The notes: a model not told the origin generated them from the letters alone. A DNA stretch of 59,874 nt from an uncultured Armatimonadota bacterium (GCA_903899015.1 CAIUHP010000083.1:1-59874), one strand, 5' to 3'. Numbered from the stretch's first letter, positions 45,560-54,910 are shown. Numbers and translations: made by a program.

Positions 45560-45587
45560 GGGTCCCAGCCATGTCAAGCTGGGACCC
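45560..45587 (-). terminator. Perfect 10-bp hairpin between pilin-like copy 6 and its lipoprotein
   Basis: GGGTCCCAGC (45560-45569) and GCTGGGACCC (45578-45587) around an 8-nt loop. A short T-poor tract follows on the minus strand. It may attenuate read-through so that pilin exceeds lipoprotein, or protect the pilin mRNA 3' end. Confidence 0.6.
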
Positions 45588-45595
45588 CTAACCGA

Positions 45596-46567
45596 TTAGT
45601 GGTTTGTGTGAGTGATGTCAGGTCGGAAGAGTGGAGTGTGGCAATACTGGTCCCACACCGCTTCGTGACCTTCATATCCTGGGGCATTGTCAGGAATACC
45701 GTTGATGTCGTAGCCTCCGATTGGCCATGGATCGATGTTCTGATCGCCAGTACCCATCGGTCGGTTCTTTGCATGTCCGTCGGAGAAGGCCCAGTTTTCG
45801 CGTTTGCCGAAGCAGAACGAAGTGGCATGGATGTTGCCCATTCCCGATTGGCTACCGTTGGTGTTACCACCTTCAAGTGAGTTGCTCGATACTGAGTCGT
45901 TGTGGCACTTCCCAGCATCGTTGATCAGAACACCGCCGCCGTTGAAGACACAAGCCTGATTAGGATCGGGGCAGATAAGGAATGGCTCGGCATAGGTGTC
46001 GCCAACTCGTGCAAGCTGTCCAAATGCGGGCCACCAAGTGGGTGTTCCAGATGGATCAACGATCGCAGTTTGGCTGAGCGAACTCACCAGACCATTCATG
46101 TTGTACGAAACTTTGGCAGGATTCTCGCCAGCGGCTGGGTCGACAAAGCCTGCTTGAAGCTTGGCACCTGGCATCGTCATCATTCCCCAACTCTTATTGT
46201 ACGGATAAAGAGTATTGGGTGCCGATACGAGGGATGCTTTAACTCGCTTTCCGTTACCACTGCAACTGTCGTTGGATGGGTTATAGAGCGCGTTTGTAGC
46301 CGTCGACCAGTTTGCGGGCTCGGCCATTCGGGAGTCGATGTTCCAGTTACCGCCGCAATCTCTACCGTATGCGGATGGGAAAAGGTCATCGCTGTCGGCA
46401 CTGTACATGATCGTGCTCAGCGCAAGTTGCTTGGTGTTGCTAAGATCTGCGGCTCCTTTTGCGGCAGTTTTAGCTTGGGCAAAAACAGGGAAGAGAATCG
46501 CTGCGAGGATTGCGATTATCGCAATTACAACAAGCAGCTCAATAAGAGTAAACGCTTTAGATTTCAT
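45596..46567 (-). CDS. Pilin-like protein with type IV prepilin N-terminus (copy 6)
   Basis: 323 residues from ATG 46567, with GGAG 8 nt upstream (the open frame reaches 46630). Leader MKSKA, invariant helix, FAQAKTAAKGAADLSNTKQLA. The mature part has several Cys (for example CGGNWN, CSGNGK, CPDPNQACVF), suggesting disulfides, and FSDGHAKNRPMG. The last 40 residues contain Tyr in acidic/Gly contexts (GGYDINGIPD, APGYEGHEA). The gene heads a two-gene unit with the 45548 lipoprotein. Confidence 0.9.
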   Translation of the reverse strand: MKSKAFTLIELLVVIAIIAILAAILFPVFAQAKTAAKGAADLSNTKQLALSTIMYSADSDDLFPSAYGRDCGGNWNIDSRMAEPANWSTATNALYNPSNDSCSGNGKRVKASLVSAPNTLYPYNKSWGMMTMPGAKLQAGFVDPAAGENPAKVSYNMNGLVSSLSQTAIVDPSGTPTWWPAFGQLARVGDTYAEPFLICPDPNQACVFNGGGVLINDAGKCHNDSVSSNSLEGGNTNGSQSGMGNIHATSFCFGKRENWAFSDGHAKNRPMGTGDQNIDPWPIGGYDINGIPDNAPGYEGHEAVWDQYCHTPLFRPDITHTNH

Positions 46568-46790
46568 CGAAACATCTCCATTGAAAGCACTGCCCCCAAC
46601 ATCGGGACTATGCAGTGTTAATGTTATCAATAAATTAAATCGAATGGATCATTTTTATATACTATTATTCTTTTGGCAGTCACCAAGCAGACAAGGTGGT
46701 GAATTAGATGGACTTCTTGGCCCAGTACCTTGCCCGACTACTTATATCGCATTCCGATTGAGTAAGGTGCAATGACAAAAGGTGGTGACC

Positions 46791-47786
46791 ATGAAGAACT
46801 GGTTGAGTTTTGGGTTAGGTATTGGGTTGGCGACGATTGCAATGGTGGCAATTTCACAAACGAATGTGAAAAAGCCCAATCCCGATTCCCAGTATCGCCT
46901 GGGCCCAGATTCGTTTCCGCAGGAAGGAGTTCCTAAGGGTGAGATTAAGGGGCCATTCGTGATTAAGAGCGACGTCTATCCTGGCACCCAGCACACATAT
47001 TGGGTTTATGTACCTGCCCAATACGATCCGAAAGTTCCGACTGCGCTGATGGTTTTTCAGGACGGGCAAGCATTTAAAGACGAAAACGCGGACATGCGGG
47101 CTCAAAACGTGATGGATAACTTGATCTACCGTCGCGAAATTCCGGTCATGATCGGTGTCTTTATCAATCCCGGCCGCACTCCTGAGCAAACTGAGCCTTC
47201 GCCAAAAGCAGGCTGGGGTGATGGTTTCACAAATCGGGGCGTGGAATACAACACTCCTGATGACAAATACGCTCGAGTGATCTCGGAGGAGCTGATGCCA
47301 GCGCTCGACAAGGATTACAACATCTCGAAAGACCCTGAGCAGAGGGGCATCGGTGGATCAAGCTCAGGTGCGATCGCCGCATTCATGGTTGCATGGGAAC
47401 GTCCCAACGCCTTTAGAAAGGTTCTGAGCAACGTCGGAAGCTTCACCAACATCCACGGTGGAGATATCTATGCGGAACGAGTTTCTAAATCGAAGAAGAA
47501 GCCACTTCGAATTTTCTTGTGCGACGGTCGAAACGATAATCGAGGCATTCGTAATGGCGTCTACGATCAGCGTTGGGATTGGTTCTATCAGAATGTTCGA
47601 CTGCAGAAAGCACTTACCCAGAAGGGATATGATCTGAATTACACCTGGGGCATGAATAATCACGGCCAACGGTTTGGAGGTGCGATTCTGCCCGATATGA
47701 TGCGTTGGCTCTGGCGCGACGGACCCGTTTCCACCGATCCAAATGACCAAGTGGAACGAGGATTTCGACAACCCGTGATGCATTGA
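46791..47786 (+). CDS. Exported alpha/beta-hydrolase esterase, Fes/esterase D-like
   Basis: 331 residues from ATG 46791 (AGGTGG upstream; in-frame GTGs at 46782 and 46785 are less likely). A signal peptide (about 1-22) is followed by [13 protein letters not shown] and LMVFQDGQ, typical of the enterochelin-esterase/feruloyl-esterase fold. The nucleophile is Ser191 in [11 protein letters not shown] and the His is in [10 protein letters not shown]. It probably hydrolyses esters on carbohydrates or siderophores. Enzymes of this group often accompany glycoside hydrolases, and no siderophore genes are seen. Confidence 0.82.
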   Translation: MKNWLSFGLGIGLATIAMVAISQTNVKKPNPDSQYRLGPDSFPQEGVPKGEIKGPFVIKSDVYPGTQHTYWVYVPAQYDPKVPTALMVFQDGQAFKDENADMRAQNVMDNLIYRREIPVMIGVFINPGRTPEQTEPSPKAGWGDGFTNRGVEYNTPDDKYARVISEELMPALDKDYNISKDPEQRGIGGSSSGAIAAFMVAWERPNAFRKVLSNVGSFTNIHGGDIYAERVSKSKKKPLRIFLCDGRNDNRGIRNGVYDQRWDWFYQNVRLQKALTQKGYDLNYTWGMNNHGQRFGGAILPDMMRWLWRDGPVSTDPNDQVERGFRQPVMH

Positions 47787-47821
47787 GCCTCCGTTCAAGA
47801 TTCATTGCTCTTAAACAGGGC

Positions 47822-47827
47822 TAGACT
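47822..47827 (+). promoter_or_regulatory. -10 element of the branching enzyme gene
   Basis: TAGACT, 5 nt before ATG 47833. Confidence 0.4.
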
Positions 47828-47832
47828 AAGCC

Positions 47833-49956
47833 ATGGATCTCGTACCTCGCAAATCGCTGGCAGACCGAGATTCATGGTTGGTTCCTTATAGGGAAGTGCT
47901 CGGTCGCCGCGATCTTTACTTTGGCGAGCTTCTTCATCAAATGGAGGGTTCAGGCGGTTTGCTTGGATCCATCTCGCTAGGACACAAGGTTTTCGGTCTC
48001 AATCGGGGTGAGCGAGACGGCGTTCCTGGATTCTGGTTTCGGGAGTGGGCTCCCGCAGCAAAGAGCCTGAACCTCATTGGCGACTTTAACGACTGGGATC
48101 GAGAAGCTCACCCGGCGACATGCGACACGTTTGGCATCTGGAGCCTTTTTCTTTCAGATGTCGAGGTAGCAGGAAAGCTCATTCATGAAAGCCGTTACAA
48201 AATCCATGTAAAAAGTGCGGCTGGTGAGCTGGACCGTATTCCGGCCTATGCGCGCCGCGTTCTTCAAGAATTCGATCGATCTTTCGTGGCGCGTCACTGG
48301 ATGCCGAAAGTGGGACATACCTTTCAGAATCCTCGACCGACGATCCCGCGCCATCAGGGGCTGCGAATTTATGAGGCCCATATTGGAATGGCTCAAGAGG
48401 ATTGGAAGGTTGGCTCGTTTGACGAATTCCGAACCCAAGTTCTGCCTCGAATAGCGTCGCTCGGCTACAACGGGCTCCAGTTAATGGGGATTCAAGAGCA
48501 TCCATACTATGCGTCGTTTGGATATCACGTAAGCAGTTTCTTCGCCCCTTCCTCTCGATTTGGAACCCCAGATCAATTAAGAGCTTTGATCGATGCGGCG
48601 CACGGCTTAAGCATGGTCGTTTTGCTTGACCTGGTTCACAGTCACGCGGTGAAGAATACGGCCGAAGGGTTGAACCTCCTAGATGGAACTCAGCATCAGT
48701 ACTTCCATGACGGCCTAAAGGGACAACACCCCGCGTGGGACTCGATGCTGTTCGACTATTCGAAATTCGAAGTTCGGCGATTTTTGCTGAGCAATATCCG
48801 ATATTGGCTTGAAGAGTTTCAATTCGACGGTTTTCGGTTCGACGGCGTGACGAGCATGCTCTACAACGATCACGGCCTGGGAGCCGAGTTCTCGAACTTG
48901 GACGCCTACTTTGGAGCAAATGTCGATGACGAAGCTCTGACTTATTTGAAGCTGGCAAATGCACTCGCGAAAGAGGTTTATCCGAGTTCTATCTCGGTTG
49001 CAGAAGACGTTTCAGGCATGCCAGGGATTGCGTTACCGATCGAAGAAGGTGGAATCGGATTCGATTACCGCCTGAACATGGGTGTGCCCGATTACTGGAT
49101 CAAGCTGGTTAAAGAACGGCGAGACGAGGATTGGAGTTTAGGCGATATCTACCATGTCATGCTCAACCGCCGACGAGACGAGAAGCATATTGGCTACGCT
49201 GAAAGCCATGATCAGGCATTGGTCGGAGACAAGACCCTCGCCTTTTGGCTGATGGATGCAGAAATGTACGAGTCGATGGCCAATGATCGGCAAAGCTTGG
49301 TGATTGATCGAGGAATATCGCTCCTCAAAATCATTCGGACTCTTACCTTTTCACTTGCGGGCGAAGGTTATCTCAATTTCATGGGTAACGAATTTGGCCA
49401 CCCAGAATGGATTGATTTCCCACGTCCGGGCAACAACGATTCCTATCAATATGCTCGCCGACAATGGTCGCTTGTGGACAATGGGTACCTTCGCTATTCC
49501 AAGCTCAACTCCTTTGATCGGGCTCTGCAAACATTGGATCAAGTGTTCGGTCTCTTGACCGACCCATTGATTGAGCAACTTGCCCTTCATGAGGATTCTC
49601 GACAAATGGTTTATCGACGAGGTCCACTGGTGTTCGTCGTGAACTTGCATCCGACCGAATCTTTCCCAGATCTACGAATCCCTGTTCCTGAACCCCAGGA
49701 TTACCACCTTGTTTTGACATCCGACGATGTGCGCTACGCAGGGTTCGGAAGGGTGAACGAACAAGAACCGATGGTATGGCAAGATGTTCCGATGTACGGG
49801 TGCGCACAATCGATTCAGAGCTACCTGCCGAATCGAACGGTAATGGTTTATGCGCCGAATCGATTAAGTAACGAAGTACGTGCCTACCGCACGACGATTT
49901 CATCGAGGAACACCCAGGATTTGCCGCCCGCAGATGTATGCCAATCTGGTAACTGA
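47833..49956 (+). CDS. glgB: 1,4-alpha-glucan branching enzyme (GH13)
   Basis: 707 residues, full length. An N-terminal CBM48-like domain (FWFREWAPAAKSLNLIGDFN) precedes the GH13 barrel, with nucleophile D337 in FDGFRFDGVTSM, acid/base E391 in SVAEDVSGMPG and transition-state D460 in YAESHDQALVGDK. The features agree more with the eukaryote-like GH13_8 subfamily (GVTSMLYNDHG) than with the classical bacterial GH13_9 GlgB. It makes alpha-1,6 branches in glycogen in the cytoplasm. No glgA, glgC or glgP lies beside it. Its 3' end overlaps the convergent DUF4838 gene by 73 bp. Confidence 0.92.
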   Translation: MDLVPRKSLADRDSWLVPYREVLGRRDLYFGELLHQMEGSGGLLGSISLGHKVFGLNRGERDGVPGFWFREWAPAAKSLNLIGDFNDWDREAHPATCDTFGIWSLFLSDVEVAGKLIHESRYKIHVKSAAGELDRIPAYARRVLQEFDRSFVARHWMPKVGHTFQNPRPTIPRHQGLRIYEAHIGMAQEDWKVGSFDEFRTQVLPRIASLGYNGLQLMGIQEHPYYASFGYHVSSFFAPSSRFGTPDQLRALIDAAHGLSMVVLLDLVHSHAVKNTAEGLNLLDGTQHQYFHDGLKGQHPAWDSMLFDYSKFEVRRFLLSNIRYWLEEFQFDGFRFDGVTSMLYNDHGLGAEFSNLDAYFGANVDDEALTYLKLANALAKEVYPSSISVAEDVSGMPGIALPIEEGGIGFDYRLNMGVPDYWIKLVKERRDEDWSLGDIYHVMLNRRRDEKHIGYAESHDQALVGDKTLAFWLMDAEMYESMANDRQSLVIDRGISLLKIIRTLTFSLAGEGYLNFMGNEFGHPEWIDFPRPGNNDSYQYARRQWSLVDNGYLRYSKLNSFDRALQTLDQVFGLLTDPLIEQLALHEDSRQMVYRRGPLVFVVNLHPTESFPDLRIPVPEPQDYHLVLTSDDVRYAGFGRVNEQEPMVWQDVPMYGCAQSIQSYLPNRTVMVYAPNRLSNEVRAYRTTISSRNTQDLPPADVCQSGN

Positions 49957-52115
49957 AGTGTTCCTTTGATTTGGAATCTCACATACCGAACGGCCGTTGG
50001 TTGCCACTGGTACTTAAAGTGTTTGATGCCTGCCGTGCGTTGCTGAATGGCGGAAACAGATTGATAGCCTACTGAGCGATAATGCTGTCCATCTAGGGAG
50101 ATGGAACAGGAAATCGATTTGGGATAAAGAATCCAGCTGTGCCAAACGTTAATCGCATCGAGGCTTGTTTGGCTCGATCTTGTCGACTTTCCGAGATCGA
50201 CGATCAGGTTAAAGTCGGTACCTTCCCAACCCACCCATTGAGTGTTGAAATCATTCGATCCGTGAATTCCGTTGGTGAGTTCTTGGTCGTCGCCGTGCGC
50301 GTACTTTTTAGATGGAGGGGGAATGGAGTAAATCTTCTTGCGGAACGCGCGATTGCCGACTGTCTCAAGTTTGAGCATGCGGCGAACCGAAGTCGCATAC
50401 TCTTGAGGAGTGACGTTTGCTTCGTTCACGCTTCGAACTTGATTGAGCGCGCTGGTCACTTCAAATTCACGAATCGTCTTTGTCACATTCTTTCGCATCA
50501 GGGGCTGCCCATTTACGTTCTCAAAGAATCCGCGAGGGCCAAATGCGTCGTCAGCGGCAATACTCAGCGCAGCATAGTCCAGGGAGAGCCTTGCGGTCTT
50601 CACCCTTTGAAGAAGAACGATATTCCCCTCTGTTGCGGCTTCCGCTTGGTCGAATAGCCGGTTGTATCGAGCCATTGCAGGACCGGAAAGGAAGTCGGAC
50701 TTATGCGCGACCGGGCTACCAAAAATATCGAGCCGAGTTCCCGACTTGACTAAGTTATCGGTTAGCTCTGCGATGTACTTTCTTAGGAATGGAGCCGCAT
50801 TCCCATAGTAGCCAGATAGGAATTCGGCGATGACTTGGTCAACATTGGTGGCTGGATTCCAGAGCAATTTCGCGATGACGTAGCTCTTTAGTTCAGAGAA
50901 TTCGTGTCCCGGACTTGTGTTGGTCTGCTGGAAATGCCATCGGGCATTGTTCTTTACGAAGAAATCGATATTTGGCTTGAGGACATGAAGGTTGGGGAAA
51001 GGCGCAATCTGGTGCGTGAAATCAACGGTGTAATCCCACAAATAGATCTTGTGACAAATCCTTCCCCAGTCGACAATATCCTTCACGAAGCTAGTGCTGG
51101 TTGGGTCACTAACGATTGGTCGACTTCGATTCATCTCAATCGTGCAAAGCATGATTTGCACGTTTGAGGCAGGTACGGTTAATTTCGGTGCTGAACGAGA
51201 ATATTCGTAGGCAAGCGTGGAAATTGTTTTGTCCGGAAAGTGTTTAGCGACCGTGTTTACGAATCGCAGGATGGGGCCCGAAGGTGAACCTTCCTCTTGA
51301 ATGGCTTTCAAGCAATCTGGGCACTGGCAATAAGAGCCGTTATCGTTCTGGCTGACAGACCAAATCTGTTTCTCAGGATCTTCAGCCATTGCGTGGGTGA
51401 GGGTTTGCACCGCAATTTGTACGTTTTCTGCACGGCTCGGGCAAAGTTGGGCAACGTCTCGCTTTCCGTTGACGAGCGCGAAATAATCAGGATGAGCTTT
51501 GAAGTAGGTCGTAGGTGGGACAAGCTTTGCAAAGGTATGAACGTAATAGCCGTTTCCGAATAAATCGGAAGTGTTGCTGAGTCTTTGCCAGTCCAACCAA
51601 TCTTGATTCAGGCTGAAATCTCCATTCACCGCTCGAAACGTGTTTACCGGCGAGTTGGAATAAGCCTGAGCCACTAATTTGAGATTTGAACGCTTAGGGA
51701 AGAGATAGGCGGTAGGGCTGAAACATCGGCACCCAAATGCTTTTTCGAGGATGTCAACGACCGCGTAGATCGATCCTTTCATGCCCCCCGAAACGATGTT
51801 GACCCGGTCGGCATTGACGTTAATCGAGAAACCGTCTGGCCTCAAAAGCCGAGTGACAGGGCGATTCTTGAACCCTATGATGAAGTTGTGACCCTCATCG
51901 GGAGCGCGAACGAACCGGATGGGAAGAAGACCTCCGGTCATCGATTGAACCGAGCTTTGAAGAATCTGGGCTGCCCGCCGGTCGGCAACCGTTGCTCGCA
52001 AGGGCAAGAGGATGGTTGCCTTTGGCGCACCGTTCTCAACCAAGACAAATGGGTTCGTCTGTCGAGAGCCACTTGAGGTCGCAATTCCCACGAGTGCGAC
52101 AAGACTCATCACCAT
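49884..52115 (-). CDS. Secreted DUF4838 glycoside-hydrolase-like protein
   Basis: 743 residues from ATG 52115: signal peptide (MVMSLVALVGIATSS), an N-terminal alpha/beta domain like that of GH20/GH67 enzymes (about 30-130), then DUF4838. Diagnostic parts are CPSRAENVQIAVQTL, VSQNDNGSYCQCPDC, the TLAYEYSR strand and the WDYTVDF / HFQQTNT barrel pieces. The last 130 residues form a discoidin-like sandwich (LDAINVWHSWILYPKSI, YVRFQIKG). Alpha-glucuronidase-like activity is a possibility, but the family is poorly characterised. The start is favoured by TAGATT 7 nt upstream. The end overlaps the branching enzyme gene. Confidence 0.85.
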   Translation of the reverse strand: MVMSLVALVGIATSSGSRQTNPFVLVENGAPKATILLPLRATVADRRAAQILQSSVQSMTGGLLPIRFVRAPDEGHNFIIGFKNRPVTRLLRPDGFSINVNADRVNIVSGGMKGSIYAVVDILEKAFGCRCFSPTAYLFPKRSNLKLVAQAYSNSPVNTFRAVNGDFSLNQDWLDWQRLSNTSDLFGNGYYVHTFAKLVPPTTYFKAHPDYFALVNGKRDVAQLCPSRAENVQIAVQTLTHAMAEDPEKQIWSVSQNDNGSYCQCPDCLKAIQEEGSPSGPILRFVNTVAKHFPDKTISTLAYEYSRSAPKLTVPASNVQIMLCTIEMNRSRPIVSDPTSTSFVKDIVDWGRICHKIYLWDYTVDFTHQIAPFPNLHVLKPNIDFFVKNNARWHFQQTNTSPGHEFSELKSYVIAKLLWNPATNVDQVIAEFLSGYYGNAAPFLRKYIAELTDNLVKSGTRLDIFGSPVAHKSDFLSGPAMARYNRLFDQAEAATEGNIVLLQRVKTARLSLDYAALSIAADDAFGPRGFFENVNGQPLMRKNVTKTIREFEVTSALNQVRSVNEANVTPQEYATSVRRMLKLETVGNRAFRKKIYSIPPPSKKYAHGDDQELTNGIHGSNDFNTQWVGWEGTDFNLIVDLGKSTRSSQTSLDAINVWHSWILYPKSISCSISLDGQHYRSVGYQSVSAIQQRTAGIKHFKYQWQPTAVRYVRFQIKGTLQLPDWHTSAGGKSWVFLDEIVVR

Positions 52116-52122
52116 ATTTGAC

Positions 52123-52128
52123 AATCTA
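52123..52128 (-). promoter_or_regulatory. -10 element of the DUF4838 gene
   Basis: TAGATT on the minus strand, 7 nt before ATG 52115. Confidence 0.45.
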
Positions 52129-52288
52129 CCTTCTTGAAGGTCAATGTCTTGCATTCAATGCTCGGATACCCTTTGCCGATTCGGGACCTTTTACGCTTTT
52201 AGTTCAATTCGAGCCGTGACATGAAACAAGCTCATGTTGTCGGTTAGTCCGAATCAAGGGCCTTTCTAGCACATCGGAGCCCGGTTGG

Positions 52289-52294
52289 TAAACT
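52289..52294 (+). promoter_or_regulatory. -10 element of the methyltransferase gene
   Basis: TAAACT, 8 nt before ATG 52303. Confidence 0.45.
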
Positions 52295-52302
52295 GCCTTG
52301 TC

Positions 52303-53019
52303 ATGAATCCTTCTCTGGGTGGTTGGGACGTTTCGGCGGAGGCTTGGATCAAAGGGCAGGGAGAATTGGGGGACTGGAGTCGGAGGGAAATCCTCGATCC
52401 GGCGCTGGATCGGCTGCTCGAAGACGTTGACTGCCTTTCCGTTTTAGACCTGGGGTGCGGAGAAGGTCGGTATGCCCGCAAGCTGGCGAAGCGAGGAGCG
52501 ATTGTTACCGGAATCGATCCGGTTAGCGCCTTTGTGGAGAGGGCCAAGGAACTGCTTCCGGCAGGGACGTTTCTCGAAGCTTTCGCGGAATCCCTACCTT
52601 TGCCGGACAGCTCGTTTGACCTCGTCTTGAGCTATTTATCGCTGGTTGATATCCAAGACTATGTGAAAGCGATTCAAGAGATGCGTCGAGTCTTAAAACC
52701 GGGCGGACGGATTGTCGTTGTCACGGTTTCAAATCTGGCATCTCCATCTGATGGATGGATTAAGGATCAATCAGGTAAGAGGCTTTACCGCGCCGTTGAT
52801 CGCTATATGGAAGAATTCAGCCTTGAGCTTTCGTGGAGCGGCATTGAAATCATCAATTTTCATCGCCCCCTAAGCGCCATTCTGAAAGCGTTCTTTGATT
52901 GCGGTCTTGTGATGGATGGGTTTCTGGAACCGTTGCCCGATCAAGATTCGCCCGAATACGCTGACGAGTTTCGAGCACCGAATTTTCAAATGATGTCCTT
53001 TCGTTGGATTGCAATTTAG
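52303..53019 (+). CDS. Class I SAM-dependent methyltransferase
   Basis: 238 residues from ATG 52303 (the frame also starts at TTG 52285). Motif I is VLDLGCGEG (47-55), the acidic loop GIDPVSAFV follows, then AESLPLPDSSFDLVLSYLSL (motifs II/III) and EMRRVLKPGG. This is the Methyltransf_11/UbiE-like group. The C-terminal part (HRPLSAILKAFFDCG) is common in small-molecule methyltransferases. The substrate is unknown. It is transcribed alone, 97 nt before the GT-C gene, which has its own promoter. Confidence 0.88.
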   Translation: MNPSLGGWDVSAEAWIKGQGELGDWSRREILDPALDRLLEDVDCLSVLDLGCGEGRYARKLAKRGAIVTGIDPVSAFVERAKELLPAGTFLEAFAESLPLPDSSFDLVLSYLSLVDIQDYVKAIQEMRRVLKPGGRIVVVTVSNLASPSDGWIKDQSGKRLYRAVDRYMEEFSLELSWSGIEIINFHRPLSAILKAFFDCGLVMDGFLEPLPDQDSPEYADEFRAPNFQMMSFRWIAI

Positions 53020-53102
53020 CGAGATTCACTTCAAACCTGTCGTGAGGTTAGGTGAGAAATTGCTGATTGCAAGACTTTATCAGAACTGTGAATCGTGAAG
53101 GG

Positions 53103-53108
53103 TAGAAT
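53103..53108 (+). promoter_or_regulatory. -10 element of the GT-C gene
   Basis: TAGAAT, 8 nt before ATG 53117. Confidence 0.5.
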
Positions 53109-53116
53109 CCTTGGCA

Positions 53117-54910
53117 ATGACGCGTGGTGCTGAAGCCAATCGAGGCTCTCGACTTACCTTGATTGTGGGCGGAGCGGTATTGTTGCTCCTTCTTGGAATC
53201 GTCTACGGACTGAATTGGCATAACACCTTGAGCCAGACGGAAGGGCACTTTACTTACGGCCTTGACGATCCTTACATTCACCTCGCGATCTCAAAGAACC
53301 TTGCTAGTCACGGCATTTGGGGAGTGACCGCACACGGATTTTCGTCGGCATCTTCGTCGCCGCTGTGGACCGCCTTGCTCGCGCTGACAATCAAGGTTGC
53401 CGGGAATCACGATATCATTCCCTTCATTTTGGGAGTCATCGCTTCCGTCGTGGCCGCTCTCATTTGCTATAGCAAGTTCAAGCAAACGGGATTTCACGTG
53501 GTTCTGGCCGTCATATCAGCCTTTGCAGTTTTCATGGTGGGTCCGCTTCAGCTCCTCCCGTTTACTGGGATGGAACACTGTCTCCAGATTCTGTTGGACG
53601 TGATGTTTGCATGTTGGGTGCTCGACCTTTTTAACTCGCCGGTCACGCTGAAGCAAGTTAAGTTTGCCGCGCTCATCACGATGTTGATGTGCGCGTGCCG
53701 ATATGAGAGTGCCTTCCTGATCGTTATTCCGTTCTGCGTGAGTCTGTGGCGAAAAGAGTGGAAGTTGGCGACCGCATTTGCGATAGGGCCACTCGTAGCT
53801 ATCGGAGGATTTGGGCTCTACTCAACGGCGGTTGGGATGCCATTCGTGCCCAATTCGATCATCCTCAAGGGCAAAACTCCCTCCTTTTTGCCCGAAGTTA
53901 TTGTTCGTGCGATTGGTTTCTTGTGCAACGGAACGCCTGCGGTTTGGGATTTATTTGTCCTAACGGTCGGTGCGGGGCTTTTACTACGGCTCAAAGGATT
54001 GCGGGAAACGACTTTGTCGCTTCAAATCTGGATTTGGACGGTGGTGTCAGCCACTTGTATGCATGCTGGTCTCGCGGTGATCGGCATTTACTATCGCTAT
54101 GAAGCCTACTTGGTGGTCTTGCTTGCGATGGCGCTTATCCTGGCAATTGATCGGATCCTGAAGTTTGTGTGGGAAGGGTCAGATATGGAAGTGCCAACCG
54201 TCCATTGGCTTCTCGCGATTTTGGTGGGAGTTGTACTCCAATTTGGTTTGACGGCGATCCTGTGGACCTACCGCTTAACCTCACACGTGTCGATGGCGAG
54301 CAACGTTCTCGTCGGTGCGCTTCTGGCCGCGATGTTGCTAGCGCCCAAGACGCAAAGAAATTTGATGCGCGTGTTCGTCGGCACGACGTTTTTGATTGCC
54401 ACAGTAATGACGATCATCGATCGATCTCAAACTGCCCATATGGAAATGCCGCTGGCGAGTCGAGATATTTATCTGCAACAAGTGCAGATGGGGCGATTCA
54501 TCGACCGTTATTACCACGATGGGAAGCTTGCCGCAAACGATATTGGCGCCGTTTCATATTTCTCAAATGTTCATCTGCTTGACCTGGTAGGACTAGCATC
54601 GGACGAGATTCGGATTCTGAGACGAGCCCACAATTTTTTAACCGACACCGTGGGTGTTCAACTTGCCAAGTTTGACCCGGACGTTATAATCGTTTACAAG
54701 GAGTGGTTTAAAGGGATCGAAGCCCTTCCTGCTTCGATGGTGCTCGTTTCCGAATGGACCATTCCTCAAAACACTACCGCAGCGGGTCGAACGATTCGAC
54801 TCTACGCACCCAATCTTGAGAAAGCGAAGGTTCTTCGAGCGAACATTGAGGATTTCAAGAAGTCCTTGCCATCTCGGGTCGATGTTCTTATGGTCGACTT
54901 GCCGGAATGA
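53117..54910 (+). CDS. Polytopic GT-C glycosyltransferase-like protein
   Basis: 597 residues from ATG 53117 (the frame begins at TTG 53111). A first helix at about 13-31 is followed by an extracytoplasmic loop with the GT-C acidic signature (GLDDPYIHLAISKNL, D50-D51) and SSASSSPLWTALL. About ten more helices follow up to residue 440, then a soluble C-terminal domain. The layout is that of AftB/ArnT-like lipid-linked sugar transferases, which use polyprenyl-phosphate sugars outside the membrane. The specific sugar and acceptor cannot be told. Confidence 0.7.
   Translation: MTRGAEANRGSRLTLIVGGAVLLLLLGIVYGLNWHNTLSQTEGHFTYGLDDPYIHLAISKNLASHGIWGVTAHGFSSASSSPLWTALLALTIKVAGNHDIIPFILGVIASVVAALICYSKFKQTGFHVVLAVISAFAVFMVGPLQLLPFTGMEHCLQILLDVMFACWVLDLFNSPVTLKQVKFAALITMLMCACRYESAFLIVIPFCVSLWRKEWKLATAFAIGPLVAIGGFGLYSTAVGMPFVPNSIILKGKTPSFLPEVIVRAIGFLCNGTPAVWDLFVLTVGAGLLLRLKGLRETTLSLQIWIWTVVSATCMHAGLAVIGIYYRYEAYLVVLLAMALILAIDRILKFVWEGSDMEVPTVHWLLAILVGVVLQFGLTAILWTYRLTSHVSMASNVLVGALLAAMLLAPKTQRNLMRVFVGTTFLIATVMTIIDRSQTAHMEMPLASRDIYLQQVQMGRFIDRYYHDGKLAANDIGAVSYFSNVHLLDLVGLASDEIRILRRAHNFLTDTVGVQLAKFDPDVIIVYKEWFKGIEALPASMVLVSEWTIPQNTTAAGRTIRLYAPNLEKAKVLRANIEDFKKSLPSRVDVLMVDLPE

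Noticed and set aside
21742-46567. A complete type IV pilus or type II secretion operon
   Set aside because: Six pilin-like genes occur but no assembly ATPase, platform protein, prepilin peptidase or secretin is encoded in the window.
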